Positions 18,565 to 27,819 of a stretch of DNA of 64,000 bases are shown one piece after another. Source of the DNA: Pseudomonas sp. ML2-2023-3 (GTDB taxonomy: Bacteria > Pseudomonadota > Gammaproteobacteria > Pseudomonadales > Pseudomonadaceae). The stretch's first letter is position 1, and each line of letters starts with the position of its first letter. Both the position numbers and the translations under genes were made by a program. Under the pieces are notes generated by a model, which ran no database searches, was not told the DNA's origin, and was given only the letters and a program-made list of their open reading frames with translations. The stretch lies in assembly GCF_037055275.1 (NCBI RefSeq), contig NZ_CP146343.1:2948501-3012500 (forward strand), read 5' to 3'.

Positions 18565-19047
18565 ATGAAAATACACTACCGGCCTGTGAAAGCGGATGAC
18601 ATCAAAACAGTCTGCGGCCTTCCTCAGGGCGCCCAGGAACTGTTTTATATGTTCCCGAAGGCGCACTACCCACTGACTGAAGCACAAATGGCTGATGTTA
18701 TTGCGCAGCGACTCGATTCAACTATTTTCGAAGCCGAAGATAAAGTCGTTGGTTTTGCCAACTTCTATCGGGCTGATCCAGGCGGGATTTGCTGTATCGG
18801 CAATGTCATCGTTGCTCCGCAGGCGAGATGCAAAGGTGTGGCGAGCTTCATTGTGGAAACGATGACAGCGCTGGCGTTCGACCGACACGACGCCTCTGAA
18901 GTACAGCTCTCGTGTTTCAACGGTAATACTGCAGGTCTGCTGCTTTATCCAAAGCTGGGGTTCTTGCCCTTTGCTATCGAAGAGCGAGCTTCACCGGAGG
19001 GCGACAGATTGGCGCTGATCCATATGACTCGCAGAAGGGCAGGCTGA
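18565..19047 (+). CDS. GNAT-family N-acetyltransferase
   Basis: 160 residues starting MKIHYRPVKADDIKTV, with AAGGA about 7 bases upstream. The fold elements are recognisable: a beta2-4 region (STIFEAEDKVVGFANFY), the acetyl-CoA loop region in IGNVIVAPQARCKGVASFIVETM (a divergent Q/RxxGxG), and the C-terminal FNGNTAGLLLYPKLGFLPF motif typical of GNATs. The first Gly of the P-loop motif is replaced by Cys (RCKGVA). Substrate unknown. It is divergent from the broken GNAT gene and precedes the tRNA. Confidence 0.85.
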   Translation: MKIHYRPVKADDIKTVCGLPQGAQELFYMFPKAHYPLTEAQMADVIAQRLDSTIFEAEDKVVGFANFYRADPGGICCIGNVIVAPQARCKGVASFIVETMTALAFDRHDASEVQLSCFNGNTAGLLLYPKLGFLPFAIEERASPEGDRLALIHMTRRRAG

Positions 19048-19086
19048 AGTCAGCGGCCAGTGTGAAGGCAATGCTGGCAGTACATC

Positions 19087-19173
19087 TGTGGGAGCGAACC
19101 TGCTTGCGAAGATCGGTGTTGACTGGATAGCCGAGGGGCTCGTGAGGTCTTCGCGAGCGGGCTCGGTCCCACA
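19087..19173. repeat. REP-type inverted pair
   Basis: TGTGGGAGCGAACCTGCTTG facing CGAGCGGGCTCGGTCCCACA. A diverged copy of the Pseudomonas REP palindrome seen elsewhere in the window. Confidence 0.8.
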
Positions 19174-19421
19174 GTCGAGGAGTCACGGATTATTAGCGCT
19201 TTGACCCGGAATACGTCCATAAGGGCCTTGTTTTTGCCCCGAATACCACTAAGTAGCTGTTTTTGAATAAATTTATTTAAAAAGTGCTTCCCCAATCCAA
19301 AGAGTGTTGGTATATTTGCGCCCGTTCTTGCAGCGAACCCTTACAGGCTCGCAGCGAATGGAGGCATTTACAGGCTGCAAGCATCAGTAAAAGAGTGCCA
19401 GGCACTCATCGCTACAGATAC

Positions 19422-19496
19422 AGGGGCGTCGCCAAGCGGTAAGGCAGCAGGTTTTGATCCTGCCATGCGTTGGTTCAAATCCAGCCGCCCCTGCCA
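19422..19496 (+). tRNA. tRNA-Gln (anticodon TTG)
   Basis: 75 nt including an encoded CCA. The 7-bp acceptor stem is AGGGGCG with CGCCCCT. The anticodon arm GCAGG-TTTTGAT-CCTGC places TTG as anticodon, reading CAA. The T-arm contains GGTTCAAATCC. It marks the transition from the IS-rich zone to the catabolic operons; tRNA genes are common island integration sites, but no repeated tRNA 3' end was seen in the window. Confidence 0.97.
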
Positions 19497-19648
19497 TTTT
19501 CCAGAGTCCATCCGCACGTGATGGATATCTTCAAGTTCAGCGTCAACGCCATCGGGCCTGACGCGCACTTATCAGCAAACAATCCTTCTGCTTCAACGTC
19601 TTCTGCGTGCCATGCCGGCTCATGCAGCATGGCAACGTTTTGCCCGGA

Positions 19649-21061
19649 TCAGTCCTGGCCGTTTTTCGGCACCAGGGGGTGTGTGGCCGGGAAGTGTTGT
19701 TCATACGCCCGGCAGACCCGCAGCACCTGGTCATCCGCAAACCGCGCAGCCACCACTTGCAACCCCACCGGCAAGCCGTTTTCAGTAAGCCCGCAAGGGA
19801 TTGAAGCCGCCGGCTGCTGAGTCAGGTTGAAGGGGTAGCTGAAGGGCGTCCAGTGCATCCACTCGGTATATGCCGAATCCGGCGGTACGTTATGCCCGGC
19901 GGCAAACGCCGTGATGGGCAGCATCGGCGAGACCAGCACATCGTAGCGCTCATGGAACGCCGCCATCTGTGCCACCAGCGCCGCTCGTGCTTCAAGGGCT
20001 GCGCTGTACTCGCTCAAGGTGATGCGTTCACCCAGTGCCGCAATGCGTTGCAGACCCGGGTCAAGCAGGTCGCGCCGGGCGCTGTCGAGTTGTCCGGCCA
20101 GACGTGCAGCCCCCGCAAACCACAGGGTGTTGAACGTATCCAGCGGATCGCTGAACCCCGGATCAACCTGATCGACATGGGCTCCCAGTTCCACCAGTCG
20201 TTCGACGGCCCGAGCCACCACGCTGGCGACCTGCGGATCGACCTTCACATGGCCGAAGTCCGGGCTGTAGGCGATGCGCAGCCCCTTGAGGCTGTCACCT
20301 TCAGGCAGCCACGGCAGGCTGCGCGGTGCGCCGATCAGGCCATCGCGGACATCCGGCCGGGCCACGGTTTGCAACATCAGCACGGCATCTTCCACCGTGC
20401 GGGTCATCGGTCCCAGGTGGGAGAGGATCGTCATCGAGCTGGCTGGCCACTGGGGCACATAACCAAAAGTGGGCTTGATGCCAAAGGTGCCGGTAAAGGC
20501 ACAGGGGATGCGGATCGAACCGCCCGCGTCGCTGCCCTGGTGCAATACCCCCAGGTTGAGTGACGCGGCTGCGGCTGCACCGCCCGAAGAACCGCCCGCC
20601 GTCAGGCGGGTATCCCACGGGTTGCGGGTGATGCCGTATAGCGGATTGTCGGTGACACCTTTCCAGCCGAATTCCGGTGTGGTGGTTTTGCCCAACAGCA
20701 CGGCGCCAGCCTGGCGCATGAAGGCCGTGAACGGTGCATCCACCTCCCATGGTCCCTGGGGCGATGTGGTGCGCGAACCCTTGCGCGTGGGCATGCCGCG
20801 GGTCAGGGTCAGGTCCTTGATCGATGCCGGCACACCATCCAGCGCGCCGCAGGGCTGGCCTTTCAACCAACGCTGCTCGGATTCCCTGGCAGCCTGCATC
20901 GCACCTTCGTGGTCCACGTGGCAGTAAGCGTTGACCGCCGGGTTGTAGCGCTCGATACGCAGCAAGGCATCTTCGGTGACGTCTACCGGCGACAGGCTCT
21001 TGTCGCGAAAGCGGCTCAGCAGTTCAACCGCGTTCATTTGCCCGATATCAGGGGTGCTCAT
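19649..21061 (-). CDS. Amidase (amidase signature family)
   Basis: 470 residues starting MSTPDIGQMNAVELL. The Ser-cisSer-Lys triad of the family is visible: Lys in VPASIKDLTLTRG, the Gly/Ser-rich [14 protein letters not shown], and the nucleophile Ser in GSDAGGSIRIPCAFTGTFGIKP. The enzyme hydrolyses a carboxamide to acid and ammonia or amine in the cytoplasm; no signal peptide is seen. The ATG overlaps the stop of the upstream M20-type hydrolase (ATGA), so it is the last gene of the importer operon. The pairing with an N-carbamoyl hydrolase suggests step-wise breakdown of an imported amide or ureide. Exact substrate cannot be read from sequence. Confidence 0.92.
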   Translation of the reverse strand: MSTPDIGQMNAVELLSRFRDKSLSPVDVTEDALLRIERYNPAVNAYCHVDHEGAMQAARESEQRWLKGQPCGALDGVPASIKDLTLTRGMPTRKGSRTTSPQGPWEVDAPFTAFMRQAGAVLLGKTTTPEFGWKGVTDNPLYGITRNPWDTRLTAGGSSGGAAAAASLNLGVLHQGSDAGGSIRIPCAFTGTFGIKPTFGYVPQWPASSMTILSHLGPMTRTVEDAVLMLQTVARPDVRDGLIGAPRSLPWLPEGDSLKGLRIAYSPDFGHVKVDPQVASVVARAVERLVELGAHVDQVDPGFSDPLDTFNTLWFAGAARLAGQLDSARRDLLDPGLQRIAALGERITLSEYSAALEARAALVAQMAAFHERYDVLVSPMLPITAFAAGHNVPPDSAYTEWMHWTPFSYPFNLTQQPAASIPCGLTENGLPVGLQVVAARFADDQVLRVCRAYEQHFPATHPLVPKNGQD

Positions 21062-22338
21062 GGTGTAACTCCTGCCTGCGCCGCATTGACCATTGCCCGC
21101 AGCAACACGGCGCAACCGTCAGCCAGATCCTGAGGCGCGGCATTTTCGATTTCGTTATGGCTGATGCCACCTTCGCAGGGTACGAAGATCATCCCGGCGG
21201 GGCCCAGTTCAGCGATGAAAATCGCGTCGTGGCCTGCACCGCTGACAATGTCCATATGGCTCAGGCCCAGCTGTTGCGCACCCTGGCGCACGGCTTCGAT
21301 GCACGCCGGGTTGAAATCCAGCGGCGGGAAATCGGCAGTGGGCGTCAGCTCGAAACTCAACCCATGCTCGCTGCACGCAACTTCGATGGCCTCGCGCACC
21401 TCATCGACCATCGCTTGCAGCCGGTCGCTATGCAAATGCCGCAGGTCAATGGTCATGTGCACCTGGCCAGGAATCACATTGCGCGAGCCCGGGTGCAGGG
21501 TCAGGCAGCCGACAGTGCCGCAGGCGTGGGGCTGATGCTCATGGGCGATACGGTTGACGGCGCTGACCACATGGGCGGCGCCCACCAGCGCATCCTTGCG
21601 CAAATGCATCGGTGTTGGGCCCGCATGGGCTTCGACGCCGGTCAGGGTCAGGTCAAACCACTTCTGCCCCAGGCATCCCATCACCACTCCCAAGGTGATG
21701 TTGCGGTCTTCCAGTACCGGACCTTGCTCGATATGCGCCTCGAAATAGGCCCCCACCGGATGCCCGAGCACGGCTCGGCTGCCGGCGTAACCAATGCGCT
21801 GCAACTCGGCACCCACCGACAGGCCTTGCTCGTCCTCTTTGCTCAGGGTCTCGTCGAGGTCGAACTTACCGGCGAACACGCCGGAACCCATCATGCACGG
21901 CGGGAAGCGCGAACCTTCTTCGTTGGTCCACACCACCACTTCAATGGGGGCCTCGGTGCTGAGCTTCAGGTCATTGAGGGTGCGAATCACCTCAAGCCCG
22001 GCCATGACGCCATAACATCCGTCGAACTTGCCGCCCGTGGGCTGTGTGTCGATATGGCTGCCGGTCATCACCGGCGGCAGGTGCGGCTGGCGACCGGCGC
22101 GACGGGCAAAAATATTGCCGATCCCATCGACCGTGACAGTGCAGCCGGCTTCTTCGCACCAGCGCACAAACAGGTCACGGGCCTGGCGGTCGAGGTCGGT
22201 CAGGGCCAGGCGGCAGACACCGCCCTTGACCGTGGCACCGAGTTGCGCCAGGTCCATCAGCGATTGCCACAAGCGATCGCGATTGATCAATGGCGCGTTG
22301 CTGTTGAAAAGGTCGGATAACAGGATTGGACTGTTCAT
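21058..22338 (-). CDS. M20-family Zn-dependent N-carbamoyl-amino acid hydrolase/ureidoglycolate amidohydrolase-like
   Basis: 426 residues starting MNSPILLSDLF; the ATG has GGGAG about 10 bases upstream. Metal-binding motifs of the AllC/HyuC group are present: TGSHIDTQPTGGKFDG (His-x-Asp), WTNEEGSRFPP (Glu-Glu), and a downstream His in SGAGHDAIF. The family cleaves N-carbamoyl-L-amino acids or ureido acids, releasing CO2 and ammonia. It overlaps the amidase by 4 bp and follows the ABC ATPase by 16 bp, so all share one transcript. A role in nitrogen release from an imported ureide, hydantoin product or similar compound is inferred. Confidence 0.9.
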   Translation of the reverse strand: MNSPILLSDLFNSNAPLINRDRLWQSLMDLAQLGATVKGGVCRLALTDLDRQARDLFVRWCEEAGCTVTVDGIGNIFARRAGRQPHLPPVMTGSHIDTQPTGGKFDGCYGVMAGLEVIRTLNDLKLSTEAPIEVVVWTNEEGSRFPPCMMGSGVFAGKFDLDETLSKEDEQGLSVGAELQRIGYAGSRAVLGHPVGAYFEAHIEQGPVLEDRNITLGVVMGCLGQKWFDLTLTGVEAHAGPTPMHLRKDALVGAAHVVSAVNRIAHEHQPHACGTVGCLTLHPGSRNVIPGQVHMTIDLRHLHSDRLQAMVDEVREAIEVACSEHGLSFELTPTADFPPLDFNPACIEAVRQGAQQLGLSHMDIVSGAGHDAIFIAELGPAGMIFVPCEGGISHNEIENAAPQDLADGCAVLLRAMVNAAQAGVTP

Positions 22339-22354
22339 GGACACGAATCTCCCT

Positions 22355-23050
22355 TCAGGCGCTCAGGGCCAGGTAACGGTTCTTGATGGTCGGGTTGGCA
22401 CGGAAATCGGCGGCACTGCCTTCGTACACCACGCGGCCTTGCTCCAGTACGTAATGACGGTCGGCCAGCTTGTCGCAGACCATCAGGTTCTGCTCCACCA
22501 ACAACACAGGCAGACCATCGTCCTTGATCTTGCGCAGGTTTTTCACCAGCTCGTCCACAATCACCGGGGCCAGGCCCTCTGTGGGTTCATCCAGGATCAG
22601 CAGCTTGGGGTCATTGAGCAGCGCCCGTGCGATGGCGAGCATTTGCTGCTCGCCGCCGGACAACGCGTGGCCGGCATTTTTGCGCCGCTCCTTGAGGCGC
22701 GGGAACATGGTGTACACATCCTCCAGTTGCCAGCGGCTGGTTTTGCGTTGAGCAATGCGCAGGTTTTCCTCGACGCTGAGCAGGCGGAAGATGCCGCGAT
22801 GCTCGGGCACCAGGGCCAGTCCTTCGCGGGCGATCTCGAAAATCTTGCGCCCGACCATGTCCTGGCCGTTGAAGCGGATCTGGCCTTTACGCGGGCAAAT
22901 GATTCCCAGAATGCTGCGCAAGGTGGTGGTTTTACCCGCGCCGTTGCGGCCCAGCAGCGTCACCAGTTCCCCTGGGTTGACCTGCAGTGAGACGCCTTCA
23001 AGGACGTGGCTTTTGTCGTAATAGGAGTGGATGTTCTCGACGGTCAGCAT
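22355..23050 (-). CDS. ABC transporter ATPase, LivF/UrtE type
   Basis: 231 residues with Walker A GRNGAGKTTT, Q-loop, signature ALSGGEQQMLAIARAL and Walker B PKLLILDEPTEGLAP. Sequence and length match LivF/UrtE ATPases of branched-chain amino acid/urea-type importers. Its start overlaps the stop of the LivG-type gene by one base. It energises uptake through the two permeases encoded upstream. Confidence 0.95.
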   Translation of the reverse strand: MLTVENIHSYYDKSHVLEGVSLQVNPGELVTLLGRNGAGKTTTLRSILGIICPRKGQIRFNGQDMVGRKIFEIAREGLALVPEHRGIFRLLSVEENLRIAQRKTSRWQLEDVYTMFPRLKERRKNAGHALSGGEQQMLAIARALLNDPKLLILDEPTEGLAPVIVDELVKNLRKIKDDGLPVLLVEQNLMVCDKLADRHYVLEQGRVVYEGSAADFRANPTIKNRYLALSA

Positions 23051-23808
23051 CAGGCGGCTTCTCCCAGATAGGCGACACGTACGCGCTCATCGGCGCGAAC
23101 GAATTCGGGTGTGCCTTCGACCAGGATCTGGCCGTGGCTCATCACGGTGATGCGCTGGCTGATGGACATGACGATGCTCATGTTGTGCTCGATCAACAGC
23201 ACCGTGTGATCGCGCCCCAGGTCACTGATCAACTGGGTCATGATCGGAATATCGTCAATGCCCATGCCGGACGTTGGCTCGTCGAGCATCAGCAGCTTGG
23301 GTTTGGAGCAGATCGACATGCCCACCTCCAGCACCCGTTGCTGGCCGTGGGACAACTCACCGGCCAGGGTGTCGGCACGCTGGGTCAGTTGCAGGCGCTC
23401 CAGCACCTGATCGGCCATCTCCAGGTGTTCGCGGCGACTGTCCACACGGCGCCAGAAATTCAGGGCCGCCAGACCATCCCGGCCTTGGGCCGCCAGGCGC
23501 AGGTTTTCCCGAACACTGAGGTTTTGAAACAGGCTGGTGAGCTGGAACGAACGGGCCATGCCCAGGCCAACGCGGCCGTGGGACGGCTTCTTGATGATGT
23601 TCTTGCCATCAAACAGGATTGCCCCGCCGGTGGCCTGACGCTCGCCGGTCAGGCAGTGGAACAGGCTGGTCTTGCCCGCGCCGTTGGGGCCGATCACGGT
23701 ATGGATGGTGCCTTGTTCGACGTTGAGGCTGACGCCGTTGACCGCACGAAAGGCGCCATAGGCCAGCTCCAGATTGTCGGTTTGCAGCAGATATTCAGGC
23801 GCGCTCAT
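23050..23808 (-). CDS. ABC transporter ATPase, LivG/UrtD type
   Basis: 252 residues with Walker A GPNGAGKTSLFHCLTG, signature LSHGQQRVLEVGMSIC and Walker B PKLLMLDEPTSGM. The C-terminal extension (VRADERVRVAYLGEAA) is typical of LivG/UrtD. The start overlaps the permease stop by 4 bp. It pairs with the LivF-type ATPase. Confidence 0.95.
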   Translation of the reverse strand: MSAPEYLLQTDNLELAYGAFRAVNGVSLNVEQGTIHTVIGPNGAGKTSLFHCLTGERQATGGAILFDGKNIIKKPSHGRVGLGMARSFQLTSLFQNLSVRENLRLAAQGRDGLAALNFWRRVDSRREHLEMADQVLERLQLTQRADTLAGELSHGQQRVLEVGMSICSKPKLLMLDEPTSGMGIDDIPIMTQLISDLGRDHTVLLIEHNMSIVMSISQRITVMSHGQILVEGTPEFVRADERVRVAYLGEAA

Positions 23809-24815
23809 GGCTGCTCCTCCTGCACGGGCAGGCTGGTTTTACGTTGCCCTTTGATTCGTTCGTACAGGCTCGAGAATCCGCCCCACAAGCCGCCGCGCAT
23901 AAACACCACCACCAGAATCAAAATGACCCCCAGCAGCATCAGCCAGCGTGGCCACAGATCAGACAGGAATTCGCCCAGCAACACGATGGAACCTGCGCCC
24001 AGCAAGGAGCCGAACAAGGACCCGGTACCGCCGACGATGGTCATGATCAGAATGTTTTCCGACATTGCCAGGTCGATATTGGACAGCGGCACAAAGTGCA
24101 GCAGCATGGCGTAAAGCGCTCCGGCAATACCGGTGACGGCGCCCGAGAGCATAAACACCAGGATTTTGAAATGCCGGGTGTCGTAACCAATGGCAGCTGC
24201 GCGGGTTTCGTTTTCGCGGATCGCCATCAGCGTGCTGCCAAAAGGCGAGCTGATAACGCGGCGGGCGCCGATGAAAATCAACAGGAACAACACCGCGACA
24301 AAACCGTAGAAGTAACGTGCGTCGCTCAAGGACATCAGCACGGTGTCACCGATACGGATTTCAGGCCGGGGCACGTTGAGCAGGCCGTTGTCGCCGCCGG
24401 TCCAGTCACTCAGGGTGTAGGTCAGGAAGTACGCCATCTGGCTGAAGGCCAGGGTCAGCATGACGAAATAGATGCCGGTGCGCCGAATGGCCAGGGCGCC
24501 CACCAGAAATGCCAGGAAACCGCCGGCCAGTGCAGCGCCCAGCAAGGCACTGAACAGCCCCAGGTGCAGATGGATCATTAGCAAGGCGGCGCAGTAGGCC
24601 CCGGCGCCAAAGAAGATCCCTTGGCCGAACGACAACAGCCCGGTGTAACCCAGCAGCAGGTTGCAGGCCAGAGCTGCCATGGCGAAGATCAGGATTTCAG
24701 TGGCCAGGGTCGCGGAAGGCAACACCAGTGGCAAACCGACCAGTACCGCCACCACCAACAGCAGCATGGAGCGCGACTGGGTTTTGGCGAAGGGCAGGGG
24801 GTTTTTCTCGCTCAT
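23805..24815 (-). CDS. ABC transporter permease, LivM/UrtC type
   Basis: 336 residues with about 8-10 hydrophobic segments and the BPD_transp_2 signature GYTGLLSFGQGIFFGAGAY and IRENETRAAAIGYDTRHFK, the coupling-loop region. It forms the inner-membrane channel with the neighbouring LivH-type protein. The upstream permease stop is 1 bp away. Confidence 0.94.
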   Translation of the reverse strand: MSEKNPLPFAKTQSRSMLLLVVAVLVGLPLVLPSATLATEILIFAMAALACNLLLGYTGLLSFGQGIFFGAGAYCAALLMIHLHLGLFSALLGAALAGGFLAFLVGALAIRRTGIYFVMLTLAFSQMAYFLTYTLSDWTGGDNGLLNVPRPEIRIGDTVLMSLSDARYFYGFVAVLFLLIFIGARRVISSPFGSTLMAIRENETRAAAIGYDTRHFKILVFMLSGAVTGIAGALYAMLLHFVPLSNIDLAMSENILIMTIVGGTGSLFGSLLGAGSIVLLGEFLSDLWPRWLMLLGVILILVVVFMRGGLWGGFSSLYERIKGQRKTSLPVQEEQP

Positions 24816-24816
24816 G

Positions 24817-25677
24817 TCAGGCTCTCCCGAACAGGCCGTAAGGCCGCAGCAGAATGACCACGGCCATCGCGCCGTAAATCATCAGGCTCGCCCCTTGGGG
24901 CCAGATAGTTGTCATCAGGCTTTGCACCACGCCCACCAACAGGCCGCCCACCAGCGCGCCGCTGAATGAACCCATGCCGCCGATCACCACCACCACAAAA
25001 GCCACCCCGAGAATTTCCGGGCCGACAAAGGGCTGGGCGCCGCGCAATGGCGCAAACAGCACACCGGCCACACCGGCGAGTCCAGCGCCCAGGGCGAACG
25101 TCATGGAAAACAGGCGGAAAATATTGGTGCCCAATAGCGATACGGTTTCCGTGCTTTCACTGCCGGCGCGCACCAGGGCGCCAAAGCGCGTGCGCTCCAG
25201 CAGCAGCCACAGACCGAATCCCACCAGGGCTGAAAACACAATCAGGAACAGGCGATAGTAGGGATAGACAAAGTCGCCGATCACCAGCACGCCGCGCAGC
25301 AACTGCGGTACGGCAACGCTTTTGCCCACCGGGCCCCAGATCATCACGCTGGCTTCCTGGATGATCAGCGCGATCCCCAGGGTCACCAGAATCTGGAACA
25401 TGTGGGGCAAGTGATAAATCCGCTGGATCAGCAATCGCTCAATCACCCAGGCCAGTGCGGCGACGAGCAAGGGCGCAAGCAGCAGCGACAGCCAAAAATT
25501 GCCGGTCAGGCTGACCGCGGTGTAGCAGATGTAAGCGCCCAGCAGGAAAAACGCGCCGTGGGCGAAGTTGACGAAGTTCAGCAGGCCGAAAATGATCGTC
25601 AGTCCGACGGCAATCAGAAAGTAGATCATCCCCAGGCCAAGGCCGTTGAGAATCTGAAACAGGTAGAGTTCGAGCAT
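24817..25677 (-). CDS. ABC transporter permease, LivH/UrtB type
   Basis: 286 residues, multi-spanning. The signatures GLNFVNFAHGAFFLLGAY-like (LLNFVNFAHGAFFLLGAYI) and the conserved ERTRFGALVRAGSE coupling loop are present. The order binding protein - LivH - LivM - LivG - LivF is standard for the hydrophobic amino acid/urea/amide importer class. It lies 69 bp after the binding-protein gene. Confidence 0.94.
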   Translation of the reverse strand: MLELYLFQILNGLGLGMIYFLIAVGLTIIFGLLNFVNFAHGAFFLLGAYICYTAVSLTGNFWLSLLLAPLLVAALAWVIERLLIQRIYHLPHMFQILVTLGIALIIQEASVMIWGPVGKSVAVPQLLRGVLVIGDFVYPYYRLFLIVFSALVGFGLWLLLERTRFGALVRAGSESTETVSLLGTNIFRLFSMTFALGAGLAGVAGVLFAPLRGAQPFVGPEILGVAFVVVVIGGMGSFSGALVGGLLVGVVQSLMTTIWPQGASLMIYGAMAVVILLRPYGLFGRA

Positions 25678-25746
25678 GCAGATACCCTCTGCAGGCGATC
25701 ACGGGTGATCGGCTGCCAGTAGCAAAAGCTGAAGAAGTGCCGGGGC

Positions 25747-26949
25747 TCAGCCCAGAACGCAGCCGGTGTCTTGTACCGGGGCAAACGACTGACCGGAGCT
25801 GACCACTTGGGCGAGGTCGTCCTTGTCACTCATTTGGTCAGCCGGTTTGCCGACCAGCAGGTAGTAATCCTTGATCACCTGATGGTCACCGGCGCGGATC
25901 GATTCGGGGCCGGTCGGGCCTTCGTAGCTCAAGCCCTGCATGGCTTTGGCCACTGTGGGGCCATCGAAACTGCCGGTGGCAGCGATGGTGTCGAGCATGA
26001 CCTTGGTACTGATGTAGTCGGCGGCCAGGGGGTAGGTGGGGTTGATCCCGTATTTGGCCTTGGTGATCTTGACCAGTTCGCGGTTGAGCGGAGTATCCAC
26101 CTGATGCCAGTACTGGGCGCCGAGGTAAACGCCTTCCAGAATGTCGCTGCCCAGTTCCTGGAATTGATCCAGGCCAGCCGACCACACCAGCAGGACGTTC
26201 ATTCGTTCCTTGATCCCGAAATTCACCGCCTGGCGAAGGGTGTTGGACGACTGGCTGCCAAAGTTGAGCAGCACCAGCACATCGGGCCTGGCAGCAATGG
26301 CATTGGTCAGGTAGCCGGAGAATTCCTGTTCCTGCAGGGAGTGATAGCTGTTGCCGACATGTTCCAGGCCATGCTCCTTCAGCACCTCTTTGGTGCCCTC
26401 GAGCAGTGCTTCGCCGAATACATATTGCGGGGTGATGGTGTACCAGCGCTTGGCCTCGGGCAATCGCTTGATCAGCGGCACCAGGGTTTCGCGCACGGCG
26501 CCGTAGGTGGGCACCGACCAGCGAAACGTCGCCTTGTTGCAGTCCTTGCCGGTCACTTCGTCGGCACCCACGGGGGTCATGAAGACACCGCCTGCCTTGT
26601 CCACTTCCTTTGCGACGGCCAGTGCTGAAGACGACAAGGTACAGCCCTGAAAGAAGCGCGCACCGTCCTGGGCAATTGCCTCCTGTACCTTGCGCACTGC
26701 CTTGCCGGCGTTGCCCTCGGTGTCGATCACCTTGTAGTTCAGGGGTCTGCCCAGCAACTGCGGATACTGCTCCACCGCCAGGCGCGAGCCCATGTCGGCG
26801 AACTTGCCGTAACTGGCAAAGGCACCGGACATGGACTTGAGGCCATAGAAGGTAAAGGGTTCGGAGGCGAAGGCATGGCGCATGCCCAGCGGAAGGCTCA
26901 GAGCACTGGCAGCGGCCAGGCTTGCTTTCAACAAAGTGCGACGTTGCAT
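25747..26949 (-). CDS. Periplasmic substrate-binding protein of the Liv/Urt class
   Basis: 400 residues. The N-terminus MQRRTLLKASLAAASAL... ends with HAFASEP and has a twin-arginine followed by a hydrophobic stretch, so export by Tat is likely. The rest is a type-I periplasmic binding fold (Peripla_BP_6), with the segment PLNYKVIDTEGNAGKAVRKV typical of UrtA/AmiC/LivJ relatives. Context with an amidase and an N-carbamoyl hydrolase suggests an amide or ureide ligand rather than leucine. Ligand not proven. Confidence 0.9.
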   Translation of the reverse strand: MQRRTLLKASLAAASALSLPLGMRHAFASEPFTFYGLKSMSGAFASYGKFADMGSRLAVEQYPQLLGRPLNYKVIDTEGNAGKAVRKVQEAIAQDGARFFQGCTLSSSALAVAKEVDKAGGVFMTPVGADEVTGKDCNKATFRWSVPTYGAVRETLVPLIKRLPEAKRWYTITPQYVFGEALLEGTKEVLKEHGLEHVGNSYHSLQEQEFSGYLTNAIAARPDVLVLLNFGSQSSNTLRQAVNFGIKERMNVLLVWSAGLDQFQELGSDILEGVYLGAQYWHQVDTPLNRELVKITKAKYGINPTYPLAADYISTKVMLDTIAATGSFDGPTVAKAMQGLSYEGPTGPESIRAGDHQVIKDYYLLVGKPADQMSDKDDLAQVVSSGQSFAPVQDTGCVLG

Positions 26950-27043
26950 GGGGAAACTCCCTGGTTTGATTAGTTATTGGCAGGAGTAGCAATGGCAAAC
27001 GGCGGATCATGGCCTGTGGGCAGGCCTTTTATTGGCACAGCGA

Positions 27044-27814
27044 TTAGTGGTTGTGATCGAATTCCAGCAGGAAATGCGGGCTGACCTGGCCCTCAAGGGC
27101 GGTCATATGATGTTCGGCGTCGCACATGTGTTCGTGCATCAGGCTGCGCACAGAGGCTTCGTCCTCTGCTTGCAAGGCAATCAGCAGTTGCTTGTGATAG
27201 TCGAGGTTGGCGGCGTCGAACTGCTTGCGCTTGGGTTTGTAGGCTTTCTTCAGCACCACCAGGTCGCGCAGCAGATCGTTGAGAAATTGTGCCATGAAAC
27301 TCAGCAGTGGATTGGGGCATGCCCGTGCCAGCAGGTTATGGAATTCCAGCTCTGCCAGCCGCTGCTCCCGTTGTCCGGCTTCACTGTCTTCGGGCGCGCT
27401 GCAAAAATCCACGTTGGCCTGCAGGGCCAGATAGTCCTCGGCACTCAGGCGGCCAATCACCGACACCGCGAGTTCGACTTCGATCACCTTGCGTAACTGG
27501 TAGACCTGTTCGCCATCCAGGTGCTGAAAGTGCAGGTAGTTGCGCAGGGCGCGACTGGCGGGCTCGGTCCCGGCCTGATTCAGGTAGGCGCCGCCGCTGG
27601 GGCCGGTGCGGGTGTTGACCAGGCCTTCGACTTCCAGCGCCTTGAGTGCTTCGCGGGCAGAGCCCTTGGAGCACTGAAAGCTCTCCATCAGCTCCCGTTC
27701 CGTGGGCAACCGGTCACCGGGCTTGAGTGCGTCGGTGACGATCGAGCGCTTGACCGACTCGACAATCACATCGGAGAGCTTCTGGCGTTTACGGTGCAGG
27801 GGGCGACTGAGCAT
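27044..27814 (-). CDS. GntR/FadR-family transcriptional regulator
   Basis: 256 residues. The N-terminal winged helix (about 10-80) has LPTERELMESFQCSKGSAREALKALEVEGLV, the GntR signature. The C-terminal all-helical FCD domain (about 95-240) has conserved metal/ligand His residues (RLAELEFHNLLARAC and ANLDYHKQLLIAL). It is first in the operon with the importer and hydrolases. A large palindrome directly upstream makes autoregulation likely, with the amide/ureide substrate or a product as possible effector. Confidence 0.94.
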   Translation of the reverse strand: MLSRPLHRKRQKLSDVIVESVKRSIVTDALKPGDRLPTERELMESFQCSKGSAREALKALEVEGLVNTRTGPSGGAYLNQAGTEPASRALRNYLHFQHLDGEQVYQLRKVIEVELAVSVIGRLSAEDYLALQANVDFCSAPEDSEAGQREQRLAELEFHNLLARACPNPLLSFMAQFLNDLLRDLVVLKKAYKPKRKQFDAANLDYHKQLLIALQAEDEASVRSLMHEHMCDAEHHMTALEGQVSPHFLLEFDHNH

Positions 27815-27819
27815 ATTTT

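Noticed and set aside
22355..26949. Branched-chain amino acid transporter (LivFGMHK) as a firm call
   Set aside because: The ABC class is the same, but the shared operon with amidase and N-carbamoyl hydrolase genes points to an amide or ureide; substrate left open.
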